Shown: piece after piece, positions 53,181-63,140 of the stretch
Layout of the letters: every line of letters begins with the position of its first letter
Position numbering within the stretch: position 1 is the stretch's first letter
Source of the DNA: Streptomyces sp. NBC_00443
GTDB taxonomy: Bacteria; Actinomycetota; Actinomycetes; Streptomycetales; Streptomycetaceae
Length of the DNA: 64,000 nucleotides
NCBI RefSeq assembly: GCF_036014175.1
Contig: NZ_CP107917.1
Location: 5,580,001-5,644,000 of the forward strand
Direction: 5' to 3'
Made by a program: the position numbers and the translations under genes
Notes under the pieces: generated by a model
Told to the model about the DNA's origin: nothing
What the model saw: only the letters and a program-made list of their open reading frames with translations
The model's database searches: none

Positions 53181-54388
53181 ACGCGGTCGTGGTGACGGGC
53201 CTCGGTGTCACGGCCCCCAACGGCCTGGGAGTTCAGGACTACTGGGCGGCGACGCTCGCCGGCAAGAGCGGCATCGGGCGGATCACCCGCTTCGACCCGT
53301 CGGGCTACCCGGCGCGGCTGGCCGGTGAGATACCCGGCTTCGCGGCCGAGGAGCACCTGCCGAGCCGGCTGCTGCCGCAGACCGACCGGATGACCCGGCT
53401 GGCACTGGTCGCCGCCGACTGGGCGCTCGCGGACGCCGGGATACGGCCGCAGGACCTGCCCGGGTTCGACATGGGGGTGGTCACGGCGAGCTCGTCGGGC
53501 GGCTTCGAGTTCGGCCAGGGCGAGCTGCAGGCGCTGTGGAGCCGGGGCAGCCAGTATGTCAGCGCGTACCAGTCGTTCGCCTGGTTCTACGCCGTCAACA
53601 GCGGCCAGATCTCCATCCGGCACGGGATGAAGGGCCCGAGCAGCGTGGTCGTCAGCGACCAGGCCGGCGGGCTGGACGCGGTGGCGCAGGCACGCCGCCA
53701 GATCCGCAAGGGCACGGCGATCGTGGTCTCCGGCGCCGTGGACGCCTCCATCTGCCCGTGGGGCTGGGTCGCCCAGCTCGCCGCGCAGCGCCTGACCACG
53801 CGCGACGAGCCGAGCCAGGCGTATCTGCCCTTCGACGGGGCGGCCGACGGGTATGTGCCGGGCGAGGGCGGTGCGCTGCTCGTCATGGAGTCCGAGGAGT
53901 CGGCGCGTTCGCGCGGTGCGCGGATCTACGGCGAGATCGCCGGGTACGCCGCGACGTTCGACCCCGCGCCGGGCACCGGACGTCCACCGTCCCTGCGCCG
54001 CGCGATCGAACTCGCCCTGGACGACGCGGGGTTGAACGCCGACCAGGTGGACGTGGTCTTCGCCGACGCGGCGGCCGACCCCGAGCTCGACCGCATCGAG
54101 GCCGAGGCGATCACGGAGGTCTTCGGCCCCCGGTCCGTCCCGGTCACCGCCCCCAAGACGATGACGGGCCGCCTCTACTCGGGCGCGGCCCCCCTGGACC
54201 TGGCCACCGCGTTCCTGGCGATCCGGGACGGAGTGATCCCGCCGACGGTGAACGTCACCCCGTCCGGCGACTACGCCTTCGACCTGGTGGTCGACCGGCC
54301 GCGCGAGGCCGCCCTGCGGACGGCCCTGGTGCTGGCCCGCGGTCACGGCGGCTTCAACTCGGCGGCGGTCGTACGGGCGATCGCCTGA
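53177..54388 (+). CDS. Chain-length factor / ketosynthase beta
   Basis: 403 aa from ATG 53177. The KS Cys is replaced by Gln162 in [11 protein letters not shown], the hallmark of a CLF that decarboxylates malonyl-ACP and sets chain length. The ATGA overlap with KS-alpha is universal in minimal type II PKS. Followed after 44 bp by the ACP. Confidence 0.98.
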   Translation: MNAVVVTGLGVTAPNGLGVQDYWAATLAGKSGIGRITRFDPSGYPARLAGEIPGFAAEEHLPSRLLPQTDRMTRLALVAADWALADAGIRPQDLPGFDMGVVTASSSGGFEFGQGELQALWSRGSQYVSAYQSFAWFYAVNSGQISIRHGMKGPSSVVVSDQAGGLDAVAQARRQIRKGTAIVVSGAVDASICPWGWVAQLAAQRLTTRDEPSQAYLPFDGAADGYVPGEGGALLVMESEESARSRGARIYGEIAGYAATFDPAPGTGRPPSLRRAIELALDDAGLNADQVDVVFADAAADPELDRIEAEAITEVFGPRSVPVTAPKTMTGRLYSGAAPLDLATAFLAIRDGVIPPTVNVTPSGDYAFDLVVDRPREAALRTALVLARGHGGFNSAAVVRAIA

Positions 54389-54431
54389 CCACCGCACCAC
54401 GAAGAACGAACCGACCCGAGAGGAACCCCAC

Positions 54432-54707
54432 GTGGAACCCCAGCAGTTCACCCTCGACGACCTCAAGCGCATCCTGATCGAGGGCGCCGGCGCCGAGGAA
54501 AGTGTCGATCTTGACGGCAACATCCTCGACGAGGACTTCGAGCACCTCGGCTACGAGTCGCTGGCGCTGCTCGAGACCGGCGGCCGGATCGAGCGGGAGT
54601 ACGGCATCGTCCTGGACGACGACGTCCTGTCGGAGAGCAACACGCCGCGCGCCCTGATCGACGCGGTCAACGCCCAGCTGGGCGGCGGAACCCAGGCCGC
54701 CGCCTGA
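54432..54707 (+). CDS. Acyl carrier protein of the type II PKS
   Basis: 91 aa from GTG 54432 after GAGAGGAA. Helix II carries the phosphopantetheine serine as LGYESLALLE (Ser43; usual motif GxDSL, here with E for D). It holds the growing poly-beta-ketone and is activated by the PPTase encoded at 62.3 kb. Typical acidic character and size. Confidence 0.97.
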   Translation: MEPQQFTLDDLKRILIEGAGAEESVDLDGNILDEDFEHLGYESLALLETGGRIEREYGIVLDDDVLSESNTPRALIDAVNAQLGGGTQAAA

Positions 54708-54845
54708 CGTCTCGTCGTACCCGACATTTCATGATCTCGCCGCCGTCGGCGCATCCAGCATGTCACCCGGCGGCGGCGCACACCCCCCACGCACAGTCCT
54801 CACACACAGTCCTCGTAGTGCTCCACCCAAGGGAGTTGGAAAAGC

Positions 54846-55634
54846 ATGCCGCAGCACCAGACGCAGCGCGTCGCGCTGATCACGGGAGCCACCAGTGGCA
54901 TAGGCCTGGCCGCGGCCCGGCAACTGGGCGCCGCCGGGCACCGCGTGTTCATCGGGGCGCGTGACGCCGACAACGTGGCCGCGACGGTCAAGCAGCTCCA
55001 GGAGGAGGGCTTGGAGGCGGACGGCGCCGCCGTGGACGTCCGTTCGGCGGACGCTGTCCAGGCCTTCGTGCAGGCGGCCGTCGACCGCTTCGGCGCCGTC
55101 GATGTCCTCGTCAACAACGCCGGCCGCAGCGGTGGCGGAGTGACCGCCGACATCGCGGACGAGCTGTGGGAGGACGTCATCGACACCAACCTCAACAGCG
55201 TCTTCCGGATGACCCGCGAGGTGCTCAACACCGGTGGCATGCGCGGCCGCAGCTGGGGCCGGGTCATCAACATCGCGTCCACCGCCGGCAAGCAGGGCGT
55301 CGTCCTCGGCGCCCCCTACTCCGCCTCCAAGCACGGAGTCGTCGGCTTCACCAAGGCCCTCGGCAACGAACTCGCCCCGACCGGCATCACCGTCAACGCT
55401 GTGTGCCCGGGCTACGTCGAGACCCCCATGGCCCAGCGCGTCCGCCAGGGCTACGCCGCCGCCTACGACACCACCGAGGACGCGATCCTCGAGAAGTTCC
55501 AGGCCAAGATCCCGCTCGGCCGCTACTCCACGCCGCAGGAGGTCGCCGGGATGGTCGGCTACCTCGCCTCCGACACCGCCGCCTCCGTCACCGCTCAGGC
55601 GATCAACGTCTGTGGCGGCCTGGGCAACTTCTGA
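54846..55634 (+). CDS. Polyketide C-9 ketoreductase (ActIII/JadE class)
   Basis: 262 aa short-chain dehydrogenase. NADPH motif TGATSGIG at 12-19, NNAGRSGGG, catalytic YSASKHG, and VCPGYVETPMAQRV. It reduces one ketone of the nascent chain and so directs the first ring closure. ATG 54846 after AGGGAG, 138 bp after the ACP; that gap shows no gene. High similarity expected to angucycline ketoreductases. Confidence 0.96.
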   Translation: MPQHQTQRVALITGATSGIGLAAARQLGAAGHRVFIGARDADNVAATVKQLQEEGLEADGAAVDVRSADAVQAFVQAAVDRFGAVDVLVNNAGRSGGGVTADIADELWEDVIDTNLNSVFRMTREVLNTGGMRGRSWGRVINIASTAGKQGVVLGAPYSASKHGVVGFTKALGNELAPTGITVNAVCPGYVETPMAQRVRQGYAAAYDTTEDAILEKFQAKIPLGRYSTPQEVAGMVGYLASDTAASVTAQAINVCGGLGNF

Positions 55635-55738
55635 CCCCCGGCCGGCTCCCGACGCCGGCTCCTGACGCCCGCTCCAGACGCCGACGCCGGCGCCGACACC
55701 CGCATGCCGGACCAACACAGGAAGATGAGGACGAGGAC

Positions 55739-56689
55739 GTGACCACGACGGAAGAAACAACCCGCGAGGTGGCGCACGAGATCACCGTCTCGGCCCCCGC
55801 CGACGCCGTCTACCGGCTGATCGCGGAGGTGGAGAACTGGCCCCGGATCTTCCCGCCCACCATCTACGTGGACCACCTGGAGAAGGGCGAGCGCGAGGAG
55901 CGCATCCGCATCTGGGCCACCGCCAACGGCGCCGCCAAGAGCTGGACCTCGCGCCGCACCCTGGACCCCGAGAACCGCCGGATCACCTTCCGCCAGGAGG
56001 TCTCCGCGCCCCCGGTCGCCGCGATGGGCGGCGCCTGGGTGATCGAGGAACTGCCGGGCGGCGACTCACTGGTACGCCTGCTGCACGACTACCGCGCCGT
56101 CGACGACGACCCCGACGGCCTGGCCTGGATCGACGAGGCCGTCGACCGCAACTCCCGCTCGGAGCTGGCCGCGCTGAAGGAGAACGTCGAGCGGGCCCAC
56201 GCCACCCGCGAGCTGACCTTCTCCTTCGAGGACACGGTGCTCATCGAGGGCGCCGCCAAGGACGTCTACGACTTCATCAACGAGGCCCACCTCTGGGTGG
56301 ACCGGCTCCCGCACGTGGCCCGCGTCGGCTTCGAGGAGCCCACCCCCGGCCTCCAGGTGCTGGAGATGGACACCAGGGCCAAGGACGGCTCGACGCACAC
56401 CACCAAGTCGTACCGGGTGACCTTCCCGCACCGCTCGATCGCCTACAAGCAGGTCACCCTGCCGGCCCTGATGACGCTGCACACGGGCCTGTGGACGTTC
56501 GAGGAGTACCCGCGCGGGGTCGCCGCCACCTCGCAGCACACGGTCGTGCTCAACCCGGACAACATCGAGCGGATCCTCGGCCCCGACGCGACCGTCGAGG
56601 ACGCCCGCGAGTACGTCCAGGGCGCGCTGAGCACCAACAGCCGCGCCACGCTGGGACACGCCAGGGACCACGCGGAGAAGAGCCGCTGA
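55739..56689 (+). CDS. Didomain aromatase/cyclase
   Basis: 316 aa from GTG 55739. Two START/Bet-v1 like helix-grip domains: 1-155 (HEITVSAPADAVYRLIAEVENWPRIFPPT) and 160-316 (LTFSFEDTVLIEGAAKDVYDFINEAHLW). Two-domain forms act on C9-reduced chains and make the first aromatic ring, as in actinorhodin and angucyclines. Ends 2 bp before the next gene start. Confidence 0.95.
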   Translation: MTTTEETTREVAHEITVSAPADAVYRLIAEVENWPRIFPPTIYVDHLEKGEREERIRIWATANGAAKSWTSRRTLDPENRRITFRQEVSAPPVAAMGGAWVIEELPGGDSLVRLLHDYRAVDDDPDGLAWIDEAVDRNSRSELAALKENVERAHATRELTFSFEDTVLIEGAAKDVYDFINEAHLWVDRLPHVARVGFEEPTPGLQVLEMDTRAKDGSTHTTKSYRVTFPHRSIAYKQVTLPALMTLHTGLWTFEEYPRGVAATSQHTVVLNPDNIERILGPDATVEDAREYVQGALSTNSRATLGHARDHAEKSR

Positions 56690-56691
56690 CC

Positions 56692-58221
56692 ATGGCCGAC
56701 GACACCTCCCAGGCCATGGCGGACCACACCTCCCGGGCCACGGGCGACGACCCCTCCCCGGCCACCCGGGTCATCGTGGTCGGCGCGGGCCCCGTCGGCC
56801 TCTTCCTCGCCGGCGAGCTCCGCCTCGGCGGCGCCGACGTGGTCGTACTGGAACGGCTGCGCACTCCCACCACGGAGTCCCGGGCCTCCACACTGCACGC
56901 CCGCACGGCGGAACTCTTCGACTGCCGTGGGCTCCTGGACGCGCTCGGCGACCCGCCGCGGGAGCCGCGCGGCCACTTCGGCGGCGTACCGATGGACCTG
57001 TCCATGCCCGGCCCGTACTCGGGTCAGTGGAAGGTGCCCCAGACCAGGACCGAGGAACTGCTCCAGGACTGGGCCGGCGCCCTCGGCGCCGACGTCCGGC
57101 GTGGCTGGGAGGTGCGCGAACTCGTCCAGGAGGACGGGTACGTGGAGGTCACGGCCGACACCCCGGACGGCGTACGGCGGCTGCGGGCGGCGTACGCCGT
57201 CGCCTGTGACGGCGAGGACAGCACCGTACGGCGGCTGACCGGGGCGGCCTTCCCCGGTACACCCGCGGGACGGGAACTGCTGCGCGCGGACATCGCCGGG
57301 ATCGACATCGCGAACCGGCGTTTCGAGCGCCGGGAGCACGGGCTGGCCATCGCGGCCCGGATGCCCGGCGGCGTCACGCGGGTGATGGTGCACGCCTTCG
57401 GCCGCCCGGCCCGGCAGCGGACGGGACCGCCGGACTTCGCGGAGGTCGTGGACGTATGGCGAGGCGTCACCGGCGAGGACCTGAGCGGCGGACGCCCGGT
57501 GTGGCTCAACGCCTTCGGCGACGCCAACCAGCAGCTGGAGCGGTACCGCCACGGGCGGGTGCTGTTCGCCGGGGATGCCGCCCACCGTCAGATGCCGAGC
57601 GGCGGCCAGGCGCTCAACCTCGGCCTCCAGGACGCGGCCAACCTGGGCTGGAAGCTGGCGGCGGTGGCCTGCGGCCGGGTCCCGGCGGGGCTGCTCGACA
57701 CCTACCACGACGAACGGCACGAGGTCGGGCGCCGGGTGCTCGCCAACATCCGGGCCCAGGCGCTGCTGTTGCTCGGCGGGCCGGAGGTGGAACCGGCGCG
57801 CACCCTGCTCGGCGAGCTCATCGCCGCGGGACCCACGCGGGACCACCTCGCGGCGATGATCACCGGGCTCGACATCCGCTACCCGATGGGCGGCGGCACC
57901 CACCCCCTGCTCGGCGCCCGGCTCCCGCTCGGCACGCTGGCGACGCCGGACGGCCCGGTCGGCGTCGCCGAGTCCCTGCGCGACGGACGCGGACTGCTGC
58001 TGGTCGCCGACTCCGCCCGGGCCGAACTGCGCTGGCTCGGCAAGGTCTGGTCCGACCGTGTCACTCCGGTGGCGGTACGACCGGACTCGGCGGAGCCGCT
58101 GCACGGTGCCGACGGGCTGCTGATCCGCCCCGACGGCCATGTCGCCTGGGCGGGGGAGGACCCGTGGGCGGCGTCGGCGGCGATCCGCCACTGGTTCGGA
58201 CGGCCCGATCCCGGGCTGTGA
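56692..58221 (+). CDS. Aromatic polyketide FAD monooxygenase 1 (JadF/PgaE class)
   Basis: 509 aa from ATG 56692. After a 26-residue Thr/Ser-rich leader the FAD site is VIVVGAGPVGLFLAGELRL, DG motif CDGEDSTVRRLTG, GDAAHRQMPSGGQALNLGLQDA, and the tail AAIRHWFG. In angucycline routes two such enzymes hydroxylate C-12 and C-12b and help dehydration. This copy has RASTLHART where the other two have RxLGFxAR and lacks their GVPQSQTE segment (it has KVPQTRTE), so it is the more distant paralog. Confidence 0.95.
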   Translation: MADDTSQAMADHTSRATGDDPSPATRVIVVGAGPVGLFLAGELRLGGADVVVLERLRTPTTESRASTLHARTAELFDCRGLLDALGDPPREPRGHFGGVPMDLSMPGPYSGQWKVPQTRTEELLQDWAGALGADVRRGWEVRELVQEDGYVEVTADTPDGVRRLRAAYAVACDGEDSTVRRLTGAAFPGTPAGRELLRADIAGIDIANRRFERREHGLAIAARMPGGVTRVMVHAFGRPARQRTGPPDFAEVVDVWRGVTGEDLSGGRPVWLNAFGDANQQLERYRHGRVLFAGDAAHRQMPSGGQALNLGLQDAANLGWKLAAVACGRVPAGLLDTYHDERHEVGRRVLANIRAQALLLLGGPEVEPARTLLGELIAAGPTRDHLAAMITGLDIRYPMGGGTHPLLGARLPLGTLATPDGPVGVAESLRDGRGLLLVADSARAELRWLGKVWSDRVTPVAVRPDSAEPLHGADGLLIRPDGHVAWAGEDPWAASAAIRHWFGRPDPGL

Positions 58222-58302
58222 CCGGACGACGCGACACCGGACACCACGGTCTTGGCAATTCGGATGAAATCATCTCAATTCAGGTTCAGAGAGGGAAGCG
58301 CT

Positions 58303-59982
58303 GTGGACACGGATGTGACGGACGTGATCGTCGTCGGCGCGGGGCCGACCGGCCTCATGCTGGCCGGGGAACTGCGGCTGGGCGGCGCCCGGGTCGTCGT
58401 CGTGGAGAAGCTGGCACGGCCGACCGGGCAGTCCCGGGGGCTGGGGTTCACGGCCCGCGCGATGGAGGTGTTCGACCAGCGCGGGCTGCTGCCGCGGTTC
58501 GGCGCACTGGAGAAGAGCCCGATGGGGCACTTCGGCGGCGTGCAGTTCGACTACACCGTCCTGGAGGACGCCCACTTCGGCGCGCGGGGCGTCCCGCAGT
58601 CGCAGACGGAGGCCGTCCTGGAGGAATGGGCGGGCGAACTGGGCGCGGACATAAGGCGCGGCTGGGAACTGGCCAAGCTGGCCGAGGACGGCGACGGCGT
58701 CGAGATCGTGGCGGTCACGCCCGAGGGCGAGCAGCGGGTGCGCGGGGCGTACCTGGTGGGCTGCGACGGCGGGCAGAGCGTCGTGCGCAAGGCGGCCGGG
58801 TTCGACTTCCCCGGGCTCGCGGCCACCCGCCGGATGTACCTGGCCGACGTCACCGGCTGCGAGATCCGGCCCCGCTTCCTGGGGGAGCGGCTGGACAACG
58901 GCATGGTGATGGCCGCGCCGCTGGCGCCGGGCGTCGACCGGATCATCGTGTGCGAGGACGGCACACCGGCCGGGGACCGCCCGGAGGAGGTGGAGTTCGA
59001 CGAGGTCGCGGCCGCCTGGGAGCGCATCACCGGCGAGTCGCTGGCCGGTGGCGGCGCCGACTGGGTCAGCTCCTTCACGGACGCCACCCGCCAGGTCTCC
59101 GCCTACCGCAGGGGCCGGGTGCTGCTCGCCGGGGACGCCGCGCACGTCCATCTCCCGGCCGGGGGACAGGGGCTCAGCACGGGCGTGCAGGACGCGGTCA
59201 ACCTCGGCTGGAAGCTGGCCGCGGTGATCCGCGGGGAGCTGCCGGACGCCTTCCTCGACAGCTACCACGACGAACGGCACCCCGTCGGCGCCCGGCTGCT
59301 GATGAACACCCGAGCGCAGGGCATGATCTTCCTCGGCGGCGCCGAGGCCGACCCGGTGCGCAAGGTGTTCGGCGAGCTGATGGAGCTGGAGGACGTCCGC
59401 CGCCGACTGGCCGGTGTCGTCAGCCACCTCGACATCACCTACGACCTCGGCCCCGGCACCCACCCCCTCGTCGGCCGCCGCCTGCCCCCGCGCCCCCTCC
59501 GCCTGTCCGACGGCACCCCGACCACCACGACGGCCCTGCTGCACCCGGCCCGCGGCGTCCTGCTCGACCTGACCGACGACGCCACCGTTCGCGAGGCCGC
59601 GGCCACCTGGGCCGACCGGGTCACCGTCGTCACGGCCGGCCCCGAACACCTCGGCGTCTTCGCCGGCGCGACGGCCCTGCTGGTCCGCCCCGACGGCCAT
59701 GTGGCCTGGGCGGCCGTCGGCGAGGCCGCCGAAGCCTCCACACGACGCCCACCGGCCACCGTCGGAGGCCCCGCCTCCGGCTCCGTGACCGCCGACGGCC
59801 GTGTCTCCGGCCCCGTGGCCGCGGACACCCCTGCCTCCGGTCCCGTCCCCGGCACCCCCCGGGGCGCCGACGCCGAGGCCACGACCTCCGAGGCCGACTG
59901 GCCGTTCGCCGACGACCCGACCGGCATCGAGGCCCTCGTCATCGCCCTGCACCAATGGTTCGGCACCCCGGAGGTGGCGTAG
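58303..59982 (+). CDS. Aromatic polyketide FAD monooxygenase 2 (JadH/PgaE class) with C-terminal insert
   Basis: 559 aa from GTG 58303, GAGGGAA upstream; an ATG at 58252 is less likely. FAD motif VIVVGAGPTGLMLAGELRL, CDGGQSVVRKAAG, GDAAHVHLPAGGQGLSTGVQDA. Sisters pass straight from LLVRPDGHVAWA to the final WFG helix. Here about 65 low-complexity residues intervene, made of ASGSVTADGRVSGPV-like units, before LVIALHQWFG. The insert is coded in normal high-GC DNA and looks like local repeat growth. Close paralog of the 36.5-kb enzyme. Confidence 0.94.
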   Translation: MDTDVTDVIVVGAGPTGLMLAGELRLGGARVVVVEKLARPTGQSRGLGFTARAMEVFDQRGLLPRFGALEKSPMGHFGGVQFDYTVLEDAHFGARGVPQSQTEAVLEEWAGELGADIRRGWELAKLAEDGDGVEIVAVTPEGEQRVRGAYLVGCDGGQSVVRKAAGFDFPGLAATRRMYLADVTGCEIRPRFLGERLDNGMVMAAPLAPGVDRIIVCEDGTPAGDRPEEVEFDEVAAAWERITGESLAGGGADWVSSFTDATRQVSAYRRGRVLLAGDAAHVHLPAGGQGLSTGVQDAVNLGWKLAAVIRGELPDAFLDSYHDERHPVGARLLMNTRAQGMIFLGGAEADPVRKVFGELMELEDVRRRLAGVVSHLDITYDLGPGTHPLVGRRLPPRPLRLSDGTPTTTTALLHPARGVLLDLTDDATVREAAATWADRVTVVTAGPEHLGVFAGATALLVRPDGHVAWAAVGEAAEASTRRPPATVGGPASGSVTADGRVSGPVAADTPASGPVPGTPRGADAEATTSEADWPFADDPTGIEALVIALHQWFGTPEVA

Positions 59983-59986
59983 CACG

Positions 59987-60880
59987 ATGGTCACGTCCCT
60001 GTCGGTCGGCCCGCGCGTGCGGCGGATCACGCTCGATGCCGCCGGGCACACCCTGTCGGCCCTGCTGAGCGCACCGCAGAGCACGCCGCCGCGTGCCACC
60101 GTGGTCGCGCTGCACGGGGCCGGGATGAGCGCGGGGTACTTCGACGGCGGGGCCCAACCGGACGCCTCCCTCTGCGCGTTGGGAGCGCATCTGGGGTACG
60201 CGGTCCTCGCCGTCGACCGGCCCGGCTACGGCGACTCCGCCGCCGGGCTCCCCGAAGGCCTGGACCTCGCCGGGCAGGCCCGCGTCCTGCGTGCCGCGCT
60301 CGACCACTTCGACGCCGAGTACGACATCGGCATCGGTACGTTCCTGCTCGCGCACTCCTTCGGCGGCAAACTCGCCCTCACCCTGGCCGCCGAAACCCCG
60401 CCCGCCGAGCTGCTGGGCCTGGACATCTCCGGCTGCGGGCACCGCTACGCCCCGCGCTCCGCGGAACTGCTCACCGGCCCCGACCGGGCCCGCTGGAAGC
60501 ACAACTGGGGCCGGCTCGGCCTCTATCCGCCCGCCACGTTCAAACGCAGCGCCGCCTTCGTGAAGCCCATCCCGGAGCTGGAGCTGCGGGCCGCCTCCGA
60601 CTGGCCGGACGTCTTCGACGCGCTCGCCCCGCGCGTGCGCGTCCCCGTACGCATGACCTTCGCCGAGCACGAACTGTGGTGGCGGCACGACGCCGACGCT
60701 CTCGACGACCTGCGGGCGAGGCTGAGCGCCGCGCCGCGCGTGGTCGTCGACCGGCAGCCGGACGCCGGGCACAACATCAGCCTGGGCCTGACGGCCCGCG
60801 CCTACCACCTGCGCGCGCTCGCCTTCTTTGAGGAGTGCCTGTACTTCGAGGACGGCCTGCCGGAGCGGGACGGTCCATGA
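59987..60880 (+). CDS. Alpha/beta hydrolase of the cluster
   Basis: 297 aa from ATG 59987. Oxyanion HGAGMS, nucleophile elbow AHSFGG, an acidic residue in FAEHELWW and the His in PDAGHNISLG. It lies 4 bp after the monooxygenase and overlaps the MFS start. Position matches jadK in my memory of jadomycin. Might open a lactone, remove an acyl chain or act as an editing hydrolase; not decided. Confidence 0.88.
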   Translation: MVTSLSVGPRVRRITLDAAGHTLSALLSAPQSTPPRATVVALHGAGMSAGYFDGGAQPDASLCALGAHLGYAVLAVDRPGYGDSAAGLPEGLDLAGQARVLRAALDHFDAEYDIGIGTFLLAHSFGGKLALTLAAETPPAELLGLDISGCGHRYAPRSAELLTGPDRARWKHNWGRLGLYPPATFKRSAAFVKPIPELELRAASDWPDVFDALAPRVRVPVRMTFAEHELWWRHDADALDDLRARLSAAPRVVVDRQPDAGHNISLGLTARAYHLRALAFFEECLYFEDGLPERDGP

Positions 60881-62277
60881 CCCCGGCCAGGACACCACGC
60901 AATCCTCGACGCACAGCACTGCGCAAGTCCCGACGACCGCCCCGCCGACTGCTCGCCACCAGCCTGCGCTCCCTGACCGTACGCAACTTCCGTCTCTTCG
61001 CCGGCGGTCAGATCGCGTCCGCCACCGGCACCTGGATGATGGTCGTCGCCCAGGACTGGCTCGTCCTCGAACTGACCGGCGACTCCGGGACGGCACTCGC
61101 CACGGTCACCGCGCTCCAGTTCACGCCGATGCTGCTGCTGACGCTCTACGGCGGCCGTATCGCCGACCGGTACGACAAGCGCGCCCTGCTGACCGGGGCC
61201 AACATCGTCTCCGGTGTGCTCGCGCTGCTGCTCGGCCTGCTGGTCAGCGGCGGCGCGGCCGAGCTGTGGCACGTCTACGTCTTCGCACTCGCCCTCGGCG
61301 TCGCGAACGCCGTGGAGGTCCCGGCCCGGCTGTCCTTCATCGCCGAACTGGTCGGACCCGACCTGGTGCCCAACGCGTCCGCGCTCAGCGGCGCCTACTT
61401 CAACATCGCGCGGGTGCTGGGCCCGTCGCTGGCCGGGCTGCTGATCGAGGCGGCCGGCACCGGCACCGTGATGCTCCTCAACGCGGCGAGTTACGCGGCG
61501 ACCGTGGCCGGGCTGCGCGCCATGCGGCCCGGGGAACTGCACCGCGGGCCCCGCCCGGCCGCGGGCCCGGCCCGGGTCACCGAAGGGCTGGCCCATCTGC
61601 GGTCCCGGCCCGATCTGGTGGCGACGCTGGCCCTGCTCGCGGCGGTGTCGCTGTTCGGCCTGAACCTCCAGCTGACCCTGCCGCTCATGGCCCGCACCGT
61701 CTTCCACACCGACGCCGCCGCCTTCGGCCTGCTCACCGCGGCGCTCGCCGCCGGATCGCTGCTGGCCGCCTTCACCGGCACCCTGCGCCGCGGCCGCCCC
61801 CGGGCCCGCCTGGTCATCGGCTGGGCCTGCGCCTTCGGCGCCCTCGCGGCGGCCACCGGATGGGCGCCGAACCTGGCGACGGCGCTGGTCCTGCTGGTAC
61901 CGACCGGCTTCGCCTCCCTGTACTTCGCGCAGGCCGCCAACCACCGCGTCCAGCTGGGCAGCGACCCCGCCTACCGGGGCCGCGTCATGGCCCTCTACAC
62001 CCTGATCCTCCAGGGCAGCGCCCCGCTGGGCGCCCTGTTCGTCGGCGCCGTCACCTCGCACCTCGGCACCCGTTCCGCGCTGTGGGCCGGCGGCCTGCTC
62101 TCCCTGACGGCCGCCCTCGTCGCGGCGGTGGCCGACCGCAGCGACACACGAGCCGCGGCCACCACCCCGGCCGACCGGCTCCAGCAACACCCGCACCCCC
62201 ACCCGGCGGACCCCAAAACCGACCGCACAACCGAACCCACAACCGAACCCACGCCCGGCACCGGGAGCCGCCCATGA
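60877..62277 (+). CDS. MFS exporter, enterobactin-exporter-like family
   Basis: 466 aa, about 12 helices; ATG 60877 overlaps the hydrolase stop. Basic N-terminus, then NFRLFAGGQIASATGTWMMVVAQDWLVLELTG, GGRIADRYDKRALL (motif A) and late RGRVMALYTLILQGSAPLGALF. The last about 40 residues are polar, His/Pro/Thr-rich. The second exporter of the cluster; its place equals jadL. Cytoplasmic-membrane export of the product is the natural reading. Confidence 0.92.
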   Translation: MTPARTPRNPRRTALRKSRRPPRRLLATSLRSLTVRNFRLFAGGQIASATGTWMMVVAQDWLVLELTGDSGTALATVTALQFTPMLLLTLYGGRIADRYDKRALLTGANIVSGVLALLLGLLVSGGAAELWHVYVFALALGVANAVEVPARLSFIAELVGPDLVPNASALSGAYFNIARVLGPSLAGLLIEAAGTGTVMLLNAASYAATVAGLRAMRPGELHRGPRPAAGPARVTEGLAHLRSRPDLVATLALLAAVSLFGLNLQLTLPLMARTVFHTDAAAFGLLTAALAAGSLLAAFTGTLRRGRPRARLVIGWACAFGALAAATGWAPNLATALVLLVPTGFASLYFAQAANHRVQLGSDPAYRGRVMALYTLILQGSAPLGALFVGAVTSHLGTRSALWAGGLLSLTAALVAAVADRSDTRAAATTPADRLQQHPHPHPADPKTDRTTEPTTEPTPGTGSRP

Positions 62278-63140
62278 ACCTCCCCCACATACCGAACGTC
62301 CCCCGCGGCACCCGGGAGTTGGGCCCGTCGGACCTGCACGTCTGGCTGCTGCCGCCCCCCACCTCACCGCGCGACCTACCGGTCGGCGAACTCGACGAGC
62401 ACGAGCGGCGCCGCGCCGCCGCCTACCGCAGGCAGAGCGACCGGCAGACGTACGTCGCCGCCCACGTGGGCCTGCGCCGGGTCCTGTCGGTCTACACCGG
62501 CGTCGCACCGCGGTGCCTGCCCCTCGGCCGGGAGTGGTGCGAGGAGTGCGGGGAACGGCACGGCCGGCCGGTCCTGGTCGATCTGCCGGGCGCCCCCGAG
62601 TTCTCGCTCTCGCACAGCCACGGCCTGGCGCTGGTCGCGGTGGCCCGCACCCGGGTCGGCGTCGACGTCCAGGCCCTGCCGTCGCCGGAGACCGTCGACG
62701 CCTGTCTGCCCCTGCTGCACCCGGCCGAGCGGCAGGAGATCACCCGGCTCCCCGCCGACCGGCGCCGGACGGCCTTCGCGCGGCTGTGGGCCCGCAAGGA
62801 GGCGTATCTGAAGGGCCTCGGCACCGGGCTCGCCCGCGCGGCCGACCTCGACTACCTCGGCGAGGCCGCCGAGTCCTGGCGCCCGACCGGCTGGACGGTG
62901 CGCAACATGCCCCTGTGCGACGGCCATGTCGGCGCCGCGGCGCTGGCGGGCGGCAAGGACTGGCGGGCCGCTCTGCACCCGGTGCCCGCCGAGTGGCTCC
63001 ACACCCGGGACGCCGACCTGCGGATCTCCGCCGTCCAACCGGCCCTGCGCACGGTGCTGCGCGCCCACGACCCGTCCGCCGTCCGGACGCACGCCCTCAT
63101 CGACACCAGGAACAGGAAGGAAAGGGCCCAGGCATCATGA
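62274..63140 (+). CDS. 4'-phosphopantetheinyl transferase, Sfp type
   Basis: 288 aa from ATG 62274, ATGA overlap with the exporter. Magnesium and CoA site VGVDVQAL, catalytic WARKEAYLKGLGTGL, and FSLSHSHGLALVAV. It transfers phosphopantetheine from CoA to Ser43 of the ACP. A CEECGERHGRP segment is the Cys-rich substrate loop common in Sfp types. JadM is the equivalent. Its presence makes the minimal PKS self-sufficient. Confidence 0.95.
   Translation: MNLPHIPNVPRGTRELGPSDLHVWLLPPPTSPRDLPVGELDEHERRRAAAYRRQSDRQTYVAAHVGLRRVLSVYTGVAPRCLPLGREWCEECGERHGRPVLVDLPGAPEFSLSHSHGLALVAVARTRVGVDVQALPSPETVDACLPLLHPAERQEITRLPADRRRTAFARLWARKEAYLKGLGTGLARAADLDYLGEAAESWRPTGWTVRNMPLCDGHVGAAALAGGKDWRAALHPVPAEWLHTRDADLRISAVQPALRTVLRAHDPSAVRTHALIDTRNRKERAQAS

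Noticed and set aside
55635-55738. A small gene between ketoreductase and aromatase
   Set aside because: Only about 100 bp, Pro/Ala/Arg repeats of CCGACGC type, no start with ribosome site.
57456-60068. 870-codon plus-strand frame across two monooxygenase genes
   Set aside because: Out of frame with both enzymes; Arg/Gly/Pro-rich shadow.
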